Source of the DNA: Leptidea sinapis | Lineage: Eukaryota > Arthropoda > Insecta > Lepidoptera > Pieridae | Assembly (NCBI RefSeq): GCF_905404315.1 | Contig: NC_066265.1 | Span: forward strand, 28,792,501 to 28,856,500 | DNA: 64,000 nt | Reading direction: 5' to 3' | In this document: positions 1 through 9,688 of the stretch, piece by piece | Layout: each line of letters begins with the position of its first letter | How positions within the stretch are numbered: the stretch's first letter is position 1 | Translations under genes and position numbers: made by a program | Notes under the pieces: generated by a model | What the model was told of the DNA's origin: nothing | The model's database searches: none | What the model saw: the letters and a program-made list of their open reading frames with translations, nothing else

Positions 1-170
1 CGCAACAGCGCTCGTCACTTCGAGACATAAGTAGTCAAGTCTCTTTTGCCCAGTAATTTCACTACGGCGCCCTTCAGACCGAAACACAATACTGCTTCAC
101 GGCAGAAATAGACGCCGTTGTGGTACCTATAGTCTATCTGGCATCCGGTGCAAAGGAGCTTCCCACTGGT
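1..170 (+). mobile_element. Repeat alpha, copy cut by window edge
   Basis: This is the 3' part of the commonest repeat in the window, called repeat alpha here; a nearly full copy lies at 37555-37867. It carries the family landmarks in order: GCGCTCGTCAC, the GCCCAGTAATTTCACTA block, GGCGCCCTTCAGACCGAAAC, CACGGCAGAAATAG, and the terminal CCCACTGGT. The 5' part lies outside the window. It has no coding capacity; short ORFs across copies of this family are accidental. Confidence 0.8.
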
Positions 171-837
171 AAATATTTGAAAACTAGGTTACATTGAAAA
201 ATTACAGTCATTGTCAAAGTAACCTTACGTCATACTTAACTTACTATTCACTGAAACTCCTACCTCGAGCAGGTTGCATATTCAATTGAATTAGTCAAGC
301 GAAGCTTAGTTGGGTGTCTCGTTTTTACACAAATTAAGCTTTATTTAGGTTTTAGGTTATATACTCTTTATTTGATCTCTTTTGGATTGGTATTTTTATT
401 GGGATCTTCTTTTTCAAAATTCTTTGATTTTTAAAATTCATAATTGAATTTATTTCATTCTGTATTTAATCATGTAACTAAAGTTATAAAAGTTTATAAT
501 TTTAAATTATTAAAACTTTCGTGACACATTATTAAATTTATTTATTTTAAACGTGAGTAAAGCCGTTATAAATAAATAAAGTTTATCATGTTATTACCGA
601 CCGTATTTTATTACGTCATTCAGTCGTGTAAATATACGGTTAGTGTTCGGTTACAGTCCGACTTCATCGAGTGTGCCAGATTTAAAAAAAACGGTTAGCG
701 AATCAAACTCGCTCTGCAAGGATTCTAACAGAGAAAAATAACATCGCCATAACTAGATACAAATGTATGTGAGTAATTGTAATTACTAACATAAATTGCC
801 AATGTGACATGTTTTGTGGAGCTTTAAGTATATAATT
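171..837. other. AT-rich stretch, nothing recognised
   Basis: Mostly A+T with poly-A and poly-T runs. I see no ORF of interest, no splice-flanked coding block and no repeat shared with the rest of the window. Confidence 0.5.
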
Positions 838-1243
838 TCAGCTGGAAGACGTCTACGGCTCGACAAAGGCCTCCCTCAAAAACTCCACGACGATCAGTCC
901 TGCACTGCCGTCATCCAATGTACTCCGGCGATCCTGAACAGATCTTTGGTCCATCTTGTTGGCCTACTAACACTTCGTCTTCCGGTACGTGGTCGCCATT
1001 TGAGGACTTTACTGCCTCAACGGCCATCTGTCCGTTGAACTATGTGCCCTGGCCATTGCCACTTCAGTTTCGCAATCACTTGGGCTATGTCAATAACTTT
1101 GGTTCTCCTACGGATCTCCTCATTTCTGATTCGACCTCACAGGGAAACTCCGAGCATAGCCTTCTCCATTGCCTTCTGAGCGATCATGAGCTTTCTCATG
1201 ATACCCATAGTTAGCGAGCACGTCTGCGTACCGTAAGTCATCA
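838..1243 (-). mobile_element. RTE-like LINE 3' fragment, 5'-truncated
   Basis: Read on the minus strand, this matches the copies at 57612-58035 and 35425-35749. It is the end of an endonuclease-reverse transcriptase ORF, with block VMTYG then a shifted version of KVLxWRPRTGxR, RPPTRWTDDL and AAQDRSSWK. It is a decayed 5'-truncated retrocopy with several frame disruptions. The plus-strand short ORFs here are antisense shadows. Family placement as RTE rests on these protein motifs, which I know from lepidopteran RTE elements. Confidence 0.8.
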
Positions 1244-1868
1244 ATTATATGCTTCCTACATACTACGATCTTAATTTTTTAATTTATATTTATTTAACAG
1301 GATGTTGGAAACAATTGGAAAGTCATCATGAACTTCAATGTTGATAAGCGTTCTTTTTTATTTTTACAACTCAATCCTCCAATATTTTACGTGTTGTTCT
1401 GCAATTTTACAACTTCCTGCTATAAATAACAGAAGAATACATTCTAGTTTTGTTGCACTCTCGGAGTAAAACGTTTTCGTCATCGGATATGGAACGTTGT
1501 ACATTCCGTTTTATTTCCACAAAACTCTGAACGGAATAAAATGAAACGCAACCCAAAAAGCAAATTTCACACAATTTTTCTCCAAACACGACATCACAGT
1601 GAGCACTGGCACGCCACGCCAAATAATTTTGTTCACTGATATGATTCTGGGGGAATTAGAGAACTTGACTGTTAAAATTTTTAGTTTCTCGACCATATAT
1701 ATGACACCAAATTGTAAATAAAATGAGTATATACCACGTTATAACAAGTTAATGTACGATATAAATTGTTAGTGTAATATTTAAATATCAGTACTCCATG
1801 AACTGTACAATTAAGTTGAAAATTATCTTAGTGATATCTTTCGAATAGTATATTATTAAAGTACATTA
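1244..1868. other. AT-rich stretch with short chance ORFs
   Basis: No repeat of the window covers this stretch. A plus-strand frame stays open for about 42 codons after a reasonable splice acceptor at about 1300 (TTTATTTAACAG), and two minus-strand ORFs of 61-71 codons overlap at 1407-1696. None shows a recognisable motif, so I treat them as probably accidental. Confidence 0.4.
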
Positions 1869-2152
1869 GCTGACCCAGCAAACGTTGTATTGCCGATATT
1901 AAAATCGCGATACAAAACTGTTGATCGTAGATGGGTGAAAATTTTATGTTGTATGTATTTTTAATGCTGACTCATAATCACACAAATTTAAAAAAAATGT
2001 CAAAAAACCAATTTAGGGGGACGAAAAATAGATGTCGTCCGATTCTCAGACCTACCCAATATGCACTCAAAATTTCATGAGAATCGGTCAAGCCGTTTCG
2101 AAGGAGTTTAACTACAAACACCGCGACATGAGAATTTTATATATTAGATTAA
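1869..2152 (+). repeat. AGCTGACCCAGCAAACG-type dispersed repeat
   Basis: It starts AGCTGACCCAGCAAACGTTG and ends AGAATTTTATATATTAGA. A closely similar copy is at 61109-61427, and relatives share the head at 24624, 29251, 51370 (minus) and 53116. Internal landmarks are AAAATAGATGTCGTCCGATT and AATCGGTCAAGCCGTTTCG. This repeat type is familiar from lepidopteran genomes; its class cannot be settled from the sequence alone. It is non-coding. Confidence 0.75.
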
Positions 2153-2705
2153 CACAATATGACTTAAAAAAGCTATACTGATTAATACTACCTGTTTAAC
2201 TAATAATAATAATAATACAATTATTATTTTGAAAGTGAAAACGAAGACGTGGTACGAAATATTTTTGAAGCATTCGTCAAGTCTAAAGTAAGGTAGTTTG
2301 ATAAAATAAGTTAATGGATTAATATCATCGAAATTCGAAACATAAGGAATGCTAAAACTCATGCAACTAGAACAATGAAACTAAATAATCTGTTAATAGT
2401 TCATGAGTGAGTTGATCAGCGTAGTTCCAACAGGTACTCTCGTAGCTCACGTCTCACACTCTGCCAGGCACAACTTTATGAGGTTTATGTATATTATGTA
2501 CGTTAGACAAACTCCGTGACGCCGTATACCAAAAGTCAAAAAGCAGGTGTTTGCTCGATAACTTATTAACTTGTATATTCACACCAGATTTTGTACCGAG
2601 TTTCTCTGCAACACATTTATATTTTTCATCTTACTGTCGATAGAGATAAGGAAAAAAATATATCTTAAAATGACATTCCAATATACGGTGACCTCCGGGC
2701 TTTCA
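2153..2705. other. AT-rich stretch, no gene
   Basis: A short AAT microsatellite lies near 2200-2215 and a slightly GC-richer block at 2400-2530. The 72-codon minus-strand ORF (2144-2362) is low-complexity and overlaps the repeat end. Confidence 0.4.
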
Positions 2706-2843
2706 TTATTTATCAAAGAGAGGTCGCCTATAAGTCATTATTCGACATAATTCATAAGAAATTAGGATATAACGTTAATAAGGTTATTTGCATCAACAGC
2801 AGACAAAAATTACTAAAATCTTATACTAAGCCATTACTAAGTA
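2706..2843 (+). repeat. Paralogous segment, insertion-free copy
   Basis: This segment (from ATTTATCAAAGAGAGGTCGCC to CTAAGCCATTACT) is repeated at 3599-4035, where about 300 bp of LINE sequence interrupts it. It therefore shows the pre-insertion state of that site, across the join AAGGTTATT / TGCATCAACAGC. Confidence 0.7.
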
Positions 2844-2852
2844 TGCATAAAA

Positions 2853-2960
2853 AGGCATAAAAGGCATTTATTTTCTCAAAATTGATTCTTTTACAATTCT
2901 TTTTGATGTCATTTCTTATACTACTTGATACTACTATCATTCCCAGCATTCTTTTTTTTG
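2853..2960 (+). repeat. Small repeat shared with 21925-22130
   Basis: AAGGCATAAAAGG followed by TTTATTTTCTCAAAATTGATT and TTTTTGATGT is shared in the same order with 21940-22020. It is probably the end of a SINE or LINE 3' tail. The class is not determined. Confidence 0.5.
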
Positions 2961-3227
2961 CGATCTTTTCAATAAAATATACAATATTGTACAGTCATTT
3001 CAATCGCTACAAAATAATCACAATCTAGTCCCAGGCTGTCCGATCATTTAGATATTCAGCAGTGGAGTAATAGGATTTACGACAGAGCCATTTAAAACAT
3101 TTAAATTTATTTATAGATAATGCCTGAACAGTAGCTGGGACTTTATTGTAGAAGTGTATACATTTACCCTTAAAGCTATTATGTATCTTATGAAGCCTAC
3201 CAGAATTAGTTAGTAATAAGATTTACA

Positions 3228-3271
3228 CTTAATATCAACCAAACATATTGTGTCATATAATATATATATAT

Positions 3272-3370
<99 letters not shown>

Positions 3371-3600
3371 TGATGTACGGTTTTACTAAAACATAGGTTC
3401 ACACACACTTTTTACTATCTGGTCGTATCACGTATATCTCACATAGCTATAAATATAATGTTAAAGTGTGAATATTTATGTGACAACAAATTTTGACAGT
3501 AGTTATGACAGTCAAGTATACAAAACATCCATATCCATATAGTGTATTCGAGCTATGAGACTTCACGCTGCCACTAAGCGGTTATTAAATGCAGTAATAT
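3228..3600 (+). repeat. Repeat with internal expanded TA tract, copy 1
   Basis: Similar along its length to 7382-7665. Shared landmarks: CAACCAAAC.TATTGTGTC, TTGTTTGATGTACGGTT, AAAACATAGGTT, ACAAATTTTGACAGTA and CGCTGCCACTAAGCG. Both copies hold a TA microsatellite at the same internal position, expanded here to about 110 bp. Element class unknown. Confidence 0.7.
3255..3366. repeat. (TA)n microsatellite
   Basis: An almost pure TA dinucleotide run of about 110 bp inside the repeat at 3228-3600. The homologous position in the second copy (about 7418-7437) has only about 20 bp. Confidence 0.95.
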
Positions 3601-4035
3601 TTGTCAAAGAGATTTCGCCTGTAAGTCATTATTCGAAAATAATTCATAAAAATTTGGATATAACGTTAATAAGGTTATTACGTTATTCTAAAGATTTGTT
3701 AAGAAACGTTTTTGTGGTAAAGGTTACTATAACATAAATGACTTTCTAAATGATACCACAGATTGGGTATGGGGCGATAGCCCTCAGGCTGTTAAATAAT
3801 ACGTTTAATTGTACGATATTACTTTGTAATAAAAAAATTATTTTTTATGAAAAAAAAGCCCGCTGAGTTTGTTGCGCCCGTTCTTTTCAGGTCTGAAGCA
3901 TTCATTTTGGAATGGGTGGTAGTTTTTGACTTTTAATAAGTGATGTCACATCCTATTTTAAATAAAAATATTTGAATTTGTATCAACAGCAGACAAAAAA
4001 TACTAAAATCTTATACTAAGCCATTACTTTGTATA
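3599..4035 (+). repeat. Paralogous segment, copy interrupted by a LINE tail
   Basis: Duplicate of 2706-2843 split between ...AAGGTTATT (ends 3679) and TATCAACAGCAGAC (starts 3981). The intervening 3680-3977 is a LINE 3' end. Confidence 0.7.
3680..3977 (+). mobile_element. Non-LTR retrotransposon 3' end (family A)
   Basis: One frame reads the end of a reverse-transcriptase ORF: KGYYNINDFLNDTTDW then SPQAVK and stop, followed by a 3' UTR ending AAAATATTTGAATTTG. The same end occurs at 26797-27120 (+) and 50148-50385 (-). The GYY...DFLND block is typical of the C-terminus of Jockey/CR1-type insect LINEs. 5'-truncated. The flanks match the uninterrupted duplicate at 2706-2843, so the insertion followed the duplication or hit one of two copies. 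Confidence 0.75.
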
Positions 4036-4926
4036 AGATTTTGACATCTCCCATCTATTCTACATTTTGACTCATGTTTGAGATTATGCAGTGTTAATTT
4101 ATAAATTAGTCATACACGTTATAGTGATATTCGTTTTAGCTTTCTGTACTTCTTTTCTTTCACTATGCCAAAACTTAAACTAGCTGTTGCCCAACAATAC
4201 TCTTAAATAGGAAGTTTTTGCAGAACTAATTAAACTGAAAACTCATTTAAAATCTGCATAACCTAAAAAACAGCTTTGCAATATGAAAACAAATTAATTA
4301 GAGAACTATAATGCCGAGTCATAACACCCTCCGTGAAGCCGCTATATTGGAAGTAATCACAATAACGCCCCTCAAACATTATTTCTAACAACAAAAGATT
4401 CCCACACACATCCATCATTCTATTTATAAAGTTTAAAATAAAAGGAAACTGCAATCAATCAGATAAGATACGGATTTTATGAAGACCGGGCCGATTGTTC
4501 CCGAAAACTGTTACTTTAGGGATTTCGTGTCAATTCCTCGAGGATAAGTCGAGACTCAAGTGACAGCACAGACAGAGCTCATGGAAATAAATCCGTAAGC
4601 CGATTTAACTTATTTGTATCATTATTATAAGTGAGGTACTACTAATTCTATCTGAGTAATAATAAATTATTGATATATATTTTCACTACAATTATAATCT
4701 TAAATTAAAATTCTATAAAGTTTAAAATGTAGGGCATTTTATTTTTATTTTTTATGCCAGACATCCATCCAAATGGTGAGGATGACATCCTTATCCTTAT
4801 GCGGTAGATGACAATAATGAAGCGACTTGTCTACACAGCGCCAAGTGATCTAGCCGTTTTAACACTGGATGCCTTCAAATTTGCAGCTCTGCGTTACATC
4901 CGGTCAAATAATTCGAGCTGAAACTA

Positions 4927-4958
4927 CACTGGCCTTCAAAAGTAAGTATCACACTTTT
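4927..4958 (+). repeat. Tc1 left terminal inverted repeat
   Basis: CACTGGCCTTCAAAAGTAAG then TATCACACTTTT. It pairs with 6459-6490 with three mismatches. Confidence 0.92.
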
Positions 4959-5290
4959 AAAATTGGGATAACGTTTAAATTCACAAGATATACTTTCGAA
5001 ATAAAAAGGACTCCAAAGAGAATTTAATTTTGTACATAAAAACTTTATAATCGGTACTCTTCTTTTAAGAAATGGCTGAAAAAAAACTTCAAAAACAAAA
5101 CCATTCCTTTTTCAAAGTGGACGTTTCCGAATTACAATTTTACCATTCACATTTTTCTTTCTGTTTTAAATTTTTTTCAAGATCGATGGGTCTTGTTTTA
5201 AAAATTTATGCTAAAAAGCACATAACATTTATTTATCATGCCTCTTTCAGTTGAATAATGTGCTAGGCTTTTCTGGAACTAGGCATCAGT

Positions 5291-6253
5291 ATGCGTCGCA
5301 CTGCAAGAATGGTGGGTGTGACGGTACGAACGGTCCAAAACGAAGGGGTAAAGCGAAGGTACGAAGAGACTGGACACCATCTGAGGAGAACTTCTAATGG
5401 CAGACCCAGGTGTACCAGTGCCCGGGAAGATCGTTATATTATTTCCACTGTGTTAAGAAATCGCCACCAAAATTCAGTTGAAGTCCAGCAACAGCTACTT
5501 CAGACCCGGAGGGACTACATTAGTGACAGTACAGTGAGAAGAAGACTTGCTGAAGCAAATTTGAAACCCCGAAGACCAGCAAGTGGCCCAAAACTCGAGG
5601 GACAGCATCGAGTAGCGAGATTACGATACGCCCGTGAACACATGCAGTGGAATGAAGAAGAATGGAGAATTTTGTTTGCAGATGAGTCTCGATTCTCCCT
5701 TTACACTTCTGATGAAAGGCGAAGTGCTTACAGGAGACCTGGTGAGCGATACCTTCAAGCCTGCATCTCAGAAAGAGTCCAATACGGTGGGGGCAGTGTA
5801 CATGTATGGGCTGGCATATCTTCAGAAGGTCGCACAGAGCTAGTAGCCATAGAAAATGGCACCCTCACTGGGCAAATATATGCTCAAGAGATTCTTAATC
5901 AGTATGCAGGGCTGTATTTAGCAAATATGGGTGATGGATCGATGCTGATGCATGATAATGCCCGGCCACACACGGCTCATATCGTACAAGAGTATATGCA
6001 GGAGGTCGGTATCAGCGTGATGGCTTGGCCATCAAGAAGTCCTGATCTCAACCCGATTGAACACGCCTGGGATGAGCTTGGGAGGCTAGTCAGAAATCAC
6101 AGACCACCACCTACTACTCTCAGGGCACTAAAGCAGGCCCTGGTAGAAGAATGGGAGAATATTCCCCAACATAGGCTCCGAAACCTAGTGTTCAGTATGC
6201 CAAACCGGCTCGAAGCTGTAATCAGAGCTCGAGGAGGCAATACCAGTTATTAA
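5291..6253 (+). CDS. Tc1-family DDE transposase, N-terminus damaged
   Basis: A 320-codon ORF for a cut-and-paste transposase of the Tc1 family, which excises and reinserts the flanking element at TA sites. An N-terminal helix-turn-helix is seen at about residues 1-20 (RRTARMVGVTVRTVQ), with a second DNA-binding region following. The catalytic triad is complete: Asp in FADESRF (about 130), Asp in LMHDNARPHTA (about 222) and Glu in SPDLNPIEHAWDEL 35 residues later, the DD34E spacing. Family members usually have about 20 more N-terminal residues. Upstream, an ATG at 5238 opens a matching start that meets a TAA at 5256 and then lies in the wrong frame, while FLELGIS continues into this ORF. The listed start is therefore probably an internal methionine, and the helix-turn-helix may be incomplete. 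Confidence 0.9.
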   Translation: MRRTARMVGVTVRTVQNEGVKRRYEETGHHLRRTSNGRPRCTSAREDRYIISTVLRNRHQNSVEVQQQLLQTRRDYISDSTVRRRLAEANLKPRRPASGPKLEGQHRVARLRYAREHMQWNEEEWRILFADESRFSLYTSDERRSAYRRPGERYLQACISERVQYGGGSVHVWAGISSEGRTELVAIENGTLTGQIYAQEILNQYAGLYLANMGDGSMLMHDNARPHTAHIVQEYMQEVGISVMAWPSRSPDLNPIEHAWDELGRLVRNHRPPPTTLRALKQALVEEWENIPQHRLRNLVFSMPNRLEAVIRARGGNTSY

Positions 6254-6458
6254 AAATTAAATAACATGTAATACATTTTAGTTGAATTTTTTTACACTAA
6301 ACTAAAAATGTCTATTTTCATTGTTTTATCTTTTTTAAGTTAAAAATGTTACTAATGTATAATTTTAGTTTCTAAGAATTAAAGCCTATAAAATTTGCAA
6401 CAAAACGTTTTTAATCTTAAATCTCTACCTTCTATAGTTAAGAAAAAAATTCAATTTG

Positions 6459-6490
6459 AAAAGTGTGATACTTATTTTTGCAGGCCAGTG
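6459..6490 (-). repeat. Tc1 right terminal inverted repeat
   Basis: Ends GCAGGCCAGTG next to TA at 6491-6492; reverse complement of the left repeat apart from a few substitutions. Confidence 0.92.
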
Positions 6491-7010
6491 TAGGTTGTGC
6501 CAGACTAGAGATGGCAGCTATACTGTACATGTGGCCAGACTTATGCTTTGTAGAGCGCTAAAATGTGGATTGACTTGAAGTATTGCTATTCTCTATTTAT
6601 ATTGCCTAGCTTCTTCGACGTCCACTCGGCTTTGCCTTCAAGGTGAACGCAGAATTGGTACTCGCTCGAGATTTCGATACCCAGTACTCCGATACTAGGC
6701 GGGGCATTAAGAGGAGTGCTGAAGAAGAGTGCTAATACAACAAAAGGTGTTTTTATGTGGTTAATGCGCAAACTTGACTCTCCTAGAGACAAGGTTCATT
6801 GTACCCCATCTTGTGACTTTCTTAAGAGAGGACTCGATAGTAGACACAAGTTTCTTTTAGCACTGGTCGACAATATCCCGAATAGGACCTGAACGTCACG
6901 CTTTTTTGGTGCAGTTAAATTTAATACAAGACGAAAAATCACTATTAAAATGATTTTATATTGAATGAAATTCAAAAAACAATTTATATGTTGTACACGT
7001 ATCATAACAG

Positions 7011-7381
7011 TAACTTCGACATACGTGAAATAGTTTTTAATATTGGTTCAAATGGCAAAATTTCGCTGTACAAGTTGCCTCTAAATTATTCTTTCTACAT
7101 GACATACATTCGTCGCCGTCGACATGAGTGACGGATACCTGAATCAACAAAGAATGTTACTGATATGAGAAGGGGAACGAGAGCGTGGAGATCGTTTTCA
7201 ATATTCTTGAAACAATTTATTTCGTTACTTTAATAATATATTTAATACCATATCTTACAATTTATTTGTAGTTTGATTTTACAATCCTTCTAATCTCTAT
7301 TGCATTGGTAATTAATTCAATTAAAACACTTATTGTACATTATTGGTTTTTGAGTAAAATTGACATTATGTCCGTGGTGGT
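7011..7381. other. AT-rich stretch, no gene
   Basis: Contains a GC-richer patch at about 7100-7190 with no ORF or repeat that I recognise. Confidence 0.4.
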
Positions 7382-7665
7382 TCAGGTATTAATTTCAACC
7401 AAACTTATTGTCTCTTATATAATATATACATATATATTGTTTGATGTACGGTTATAGTAAAACATAGGTTATTTACACATAATCTTTACTACGTACAACG
7501 TAAATGTAATGTTGTAGTAAGTATATTTATGTGATAACAAATTTTGACAGTACTATGGCAACGAAGTATGCAAAACATCCTTATACATAAAGTGAATTTG
7601 AGATATGAGATTTGACGCTGCCACTAAGCGCTTATTGGGAAGCCAAATGCAGTAATCAGTCAGAG
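7382..7665 (+). repeat. Repeat with internal TA tract, copy 2
   Basis: Second copy of the repeat at 3228-3600, with a short TA tract (about 7418-7437). It ends in the same GACGCTGCCACTAAGCG block. Confidence 0.7.
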
Positions 7666-7837
7666 TCAAATTTGATAAATTGGATGCAGCACCTTACAAA
7701 ATTACGTGTAAATTATAAAGTTGTATAAATAATTAGAACTAATTACGTTTCGGTATTATATCATTTGCCTCTGCTCCTTAATACTTTCTCAAAATGATTA
7801 GTATAGTTTGATAATCAATGTCTTACATTTTACATTA

Positions 7838-8045
7838 CGGGTTCGAATCCCGGTAGGTGCAAGCATTTATATGATGAACATGGATGTTTGTTTCCGAGTC
7901 ATGGATGTTTATATGTTTTATGTATGTTTCAGTAAGTATATTGTATTAAATATATCGTTGTCTTGCAACCCATAACTCATGCTATGCCTAATTTGGGGCA
8001 AGATAATTTGTGTAAAGGTGTGTCAATATTATATTATTATAATAA
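7838..8045 (+). mobile_element. tRNA-derived SINE
   Basis: The head carries a perfect Pol III B-box, GGTTCGAATCC (7840-7850), then GGTAGGTGCAAGC. The body holds GGATGTTTGTTTCCGAGTC, TTGTATTAAATATATCGTTG and GGGGCAAGATAATTTGTGT, with an ATT-rich tail. Other copies: 14088-14256 (-), 25438-25670 (-), 28555-28840 (+, rearranged), 50490-50640 (-) and a fragment near 51303-51350 (-). No convincing A-box remains here. Confidence 0.8.
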
Positions 8046-8562
8046 AGACTTAAATGTTTAATATTTTAATAGAAAATATAGTATGAACAACCTATTTAAT
8101 TAATTTCTCTTTCGAAAGGCACGATTTTTCATTTAAAATAAGCAGGTAAGTCCATACGTGGACGATCCCCGCGGTCTGAAATACGGCTTAATAAAATGTC
8201 TCGTAAATTCCGACGCGCAATGAAAAACCCAACGTAAACCTACTTTATAGGTATTCAATGTAAACGCGACCTTAACGTTGCAGGAATCGGGAGATAACAT
8301 TTATGTTGCGGTAGAAAATGTTATTAACGATTGATACAAGCCGGATCGACAACCTGTGTGGTAGTGTTTGACGGTCAGACCACCAGTCTTCTTTAACGTC
8401 ATACAATATGAAAAAAAAAATCCACTTATTAGTACTACCATTTATATTCGAAAATTTTTATAAAATGGTTTGAAGAAAAAAGTAACATAACAAAAAAACT
8501 TTTAAAACAGAACGTCATGGCATTCTTTACAATTGTATAATGTATTTGAGTTATTTTCAGTT
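8046..8562. other. Mostly unique stretch, isolated donor-like site
   Basis: AAGCAG|GTAAGT at about 8142-8153 is a near-consensus splice donor, and GC-richer sequence follows to 8400, but no open coding frame leads up to it. TATTTTCAGTT at 8552-8562 is the left target duplication of the LINE that follows. Confidence 0.35.
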
Positions 8563-9149
8563 TAGTTATTTTAGTTTAGCTGGGGCTAAAGCAGTCCGAT
8601 ATGGTCCGGAACCCATTTGTGGACTGCCAAAGAGCGCCATCCGACACACCCTGAGTAACCAATGTAAACAAGAAGCACTTAAACGCTGGAACAACTCTTC
8701 AGGTTTAAACCACTCTAAAGCACTGATAAGGGCATTCAACAGTAGCTATGCGAATGAAGCCCTATCATTGAACAGGAAAAATCTATGCATACTCACTAGG
8801 ATGCTAACCGGGCACTGTCGCCTAAACAAGCACCTCAGTGTGGTCGGCATCAGAAGCGACAAGGCTTGCAGGTTCTGCCTTGAGGATGATGAAACACCTA
8901 TTCATCTACTCTGCGACTGCGGCCCACTAATGCATAAGCGTAACACAATCTTTGGCAACTACTTCGTACCACCAGATAGTGTTTGCAACACTCGCGTCAA
9001 GGAACTACTGCGGTTCGTAAAGGCGGTAGGGCTTGACGATGAGCTTTAGTATGAGTGGCGAACACAATAGTCCAATTCTGGACGCGGTGTTACTAGGAAC
9101 CTTTTAGGACCAGGAAATAGCCACCCTCTTCAAATAATAATAATAATAA
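8563..9149 (+). mobile_element. R1-like LINE, 5'-truncated, with 11-bp target duplication
   Basis: A 587-bp 3' piece of a non-LTR retrotransposon bounded by TATTTTCAGTT at 8552-8562 and 9150-9160. The ORF end (to 9049) is followed by a short 3' UTR and an (AAT)n tail. The intact duplication and uninterrupted reading frame point to a relatively young insertion. Confidence 0.85.
8575..9049 (+). CDS. Non-LTR retrotransposon ORF2 C-terminus (partial)
   Basis: The open frame runs from the 5' truncation to the stop at 9049, giving about 157 LINE-derived residues. It contains the block LNRKNLCILTRMLTGHCRLN and a Cys-His cluster CRFCLEDDETPIHLLCDC (C-x2-C-x8-H-x3-C). That is the C-terminal zinc-knuckle region after the RNase H part in R1/I-type LINEs. 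The polymerase and endonuclease are missing, so it cannot retrotranspose. The in-frame ATG at 8540 lies in flanking host DNA and is not a real start. Confidence 0.85.
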
Positions 9150-9246
9150 TATTTTCAGTTCGAATTTTAGCCGACTTCAGAAGAAATAAGAGGTTAACAA
9201 GTCCTAGGTAGTTGACTAACCAATAATGTACTATTCAAAAATAAAA

Positions 9247-9688
9247 CTTTTTTAATGGCAATAAGGGACGAGACGAGCATGGCGTTCAACTTTTGGTCAT
9301 TGATACGCCCTGCCCATTACAATGCAGTGCTGCTCAGGATTCTTGAAAAATCCAAAAATTCTGAGTGGCACTGCAATTGCGCTCGTCACCTTGAGACATA
9401 AGATATTAAGTCTCATTTGCCCAGTAATTTCGCTTGCTGCGGCGACCTTTAGAACAAAACATTATATTACACATTACTGCTTCACGGCAAAAATAGGCAC
9501 CGTTATGGTACCCATAATATAGCTGGCATCCTGTGCAAAAGAGCCTTAGTAAAAGAGTTGTAGTGCTGCTCAGAATTTTGATTCTTGAAAGAATCCGAAG
9601 CGGCACTACATTGTCAAGGGCAGGGCGTATCAATTAACATCACTGAACGTTCTGCAAATCCCGTCCCTTATTTTCATTAAAAAAAACT
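9247..9688 (+). mobile_element. Repeat alpha, copy with inverted head at both ends
   Basis: The left side (from AATAAGGGACGAGACGAGCA at about 9259) is a plus-oriented alpha copy, complete nearly to its 3' end. From about 9555 the first 110 bp of the same repeat recur in inverse orientation, ending CGTCCCTTATTTTCATT. Most other copies have the head on one side only. It is either a fusion of two insertions or a larger foldback form. Confidence 0.75.

Larger units (their letters stand above)
4927..6490 (+). mobile_element. Tc1-like DNA transposon, near-complete
   Basis: A 1564-bp element bounded by 32-bp terminal inverted repeats (4927-4958 and 6459-6490, starting CACTGGCC) and a TA on each side (4925-4926, 6491-6492), the target duplication expected of Tc1/mariner elements. 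It contains one transposase ORF (5291-6253). The left and right repeats differ at only a few positions, so the insertion is fairly young, much younger than its LINE host. The damaged transposase start makes autonomy doubtful. Confidence 0.92.
4785..7010 (-). mobile_element. Old Jockey/CR1-like LINE fragment split by Tc1
   Basis: On the minus strand, excluding 4927-6490, the two flanks read as one decayed reverse-transcriptase C-terminal region: IGVLGIEISS, LEGKA.W.SKKLG, HILALYKA, then after the Tc1 gap the continuation toward the C-terminus. The copy at 35010-35252 spans the same site without the Tc1. There are several frameshifts and stops. The LINE is clearly older than the Tc1 inserted into it. 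Confidence 0.75.

Noticed and set aside
918..1214. 98-codon plus-strand ORF
   Set aside because: Antisense shadow of the RTE LINE fragment on the minus strand.
7838..7860. tRNA gene at GGGTTCGAATCCCGG
   Set aside because: Only the B-box half exists; it is the head of a SINE with five further copies in the window.
8142..8153. Consensus splice donor AAGCAG|GTAAGT
   Set aside because: No upstream open frame or acceptor; single donor-like sites are expected by chance.
8540..8574. ATG at 8540 as start of a host protein
   Set aside because: It lies upstream of the LINE truncation point, in flanking DNA that forms the target duplication.
9322..9633. 66-75 codon ORFs in repeat alpha copies (also at 24111, 31505, 34631, 56958, 58297)
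   Set aside because: They recur at the same place in the repeat with shifting frames and stops; non-coding element.
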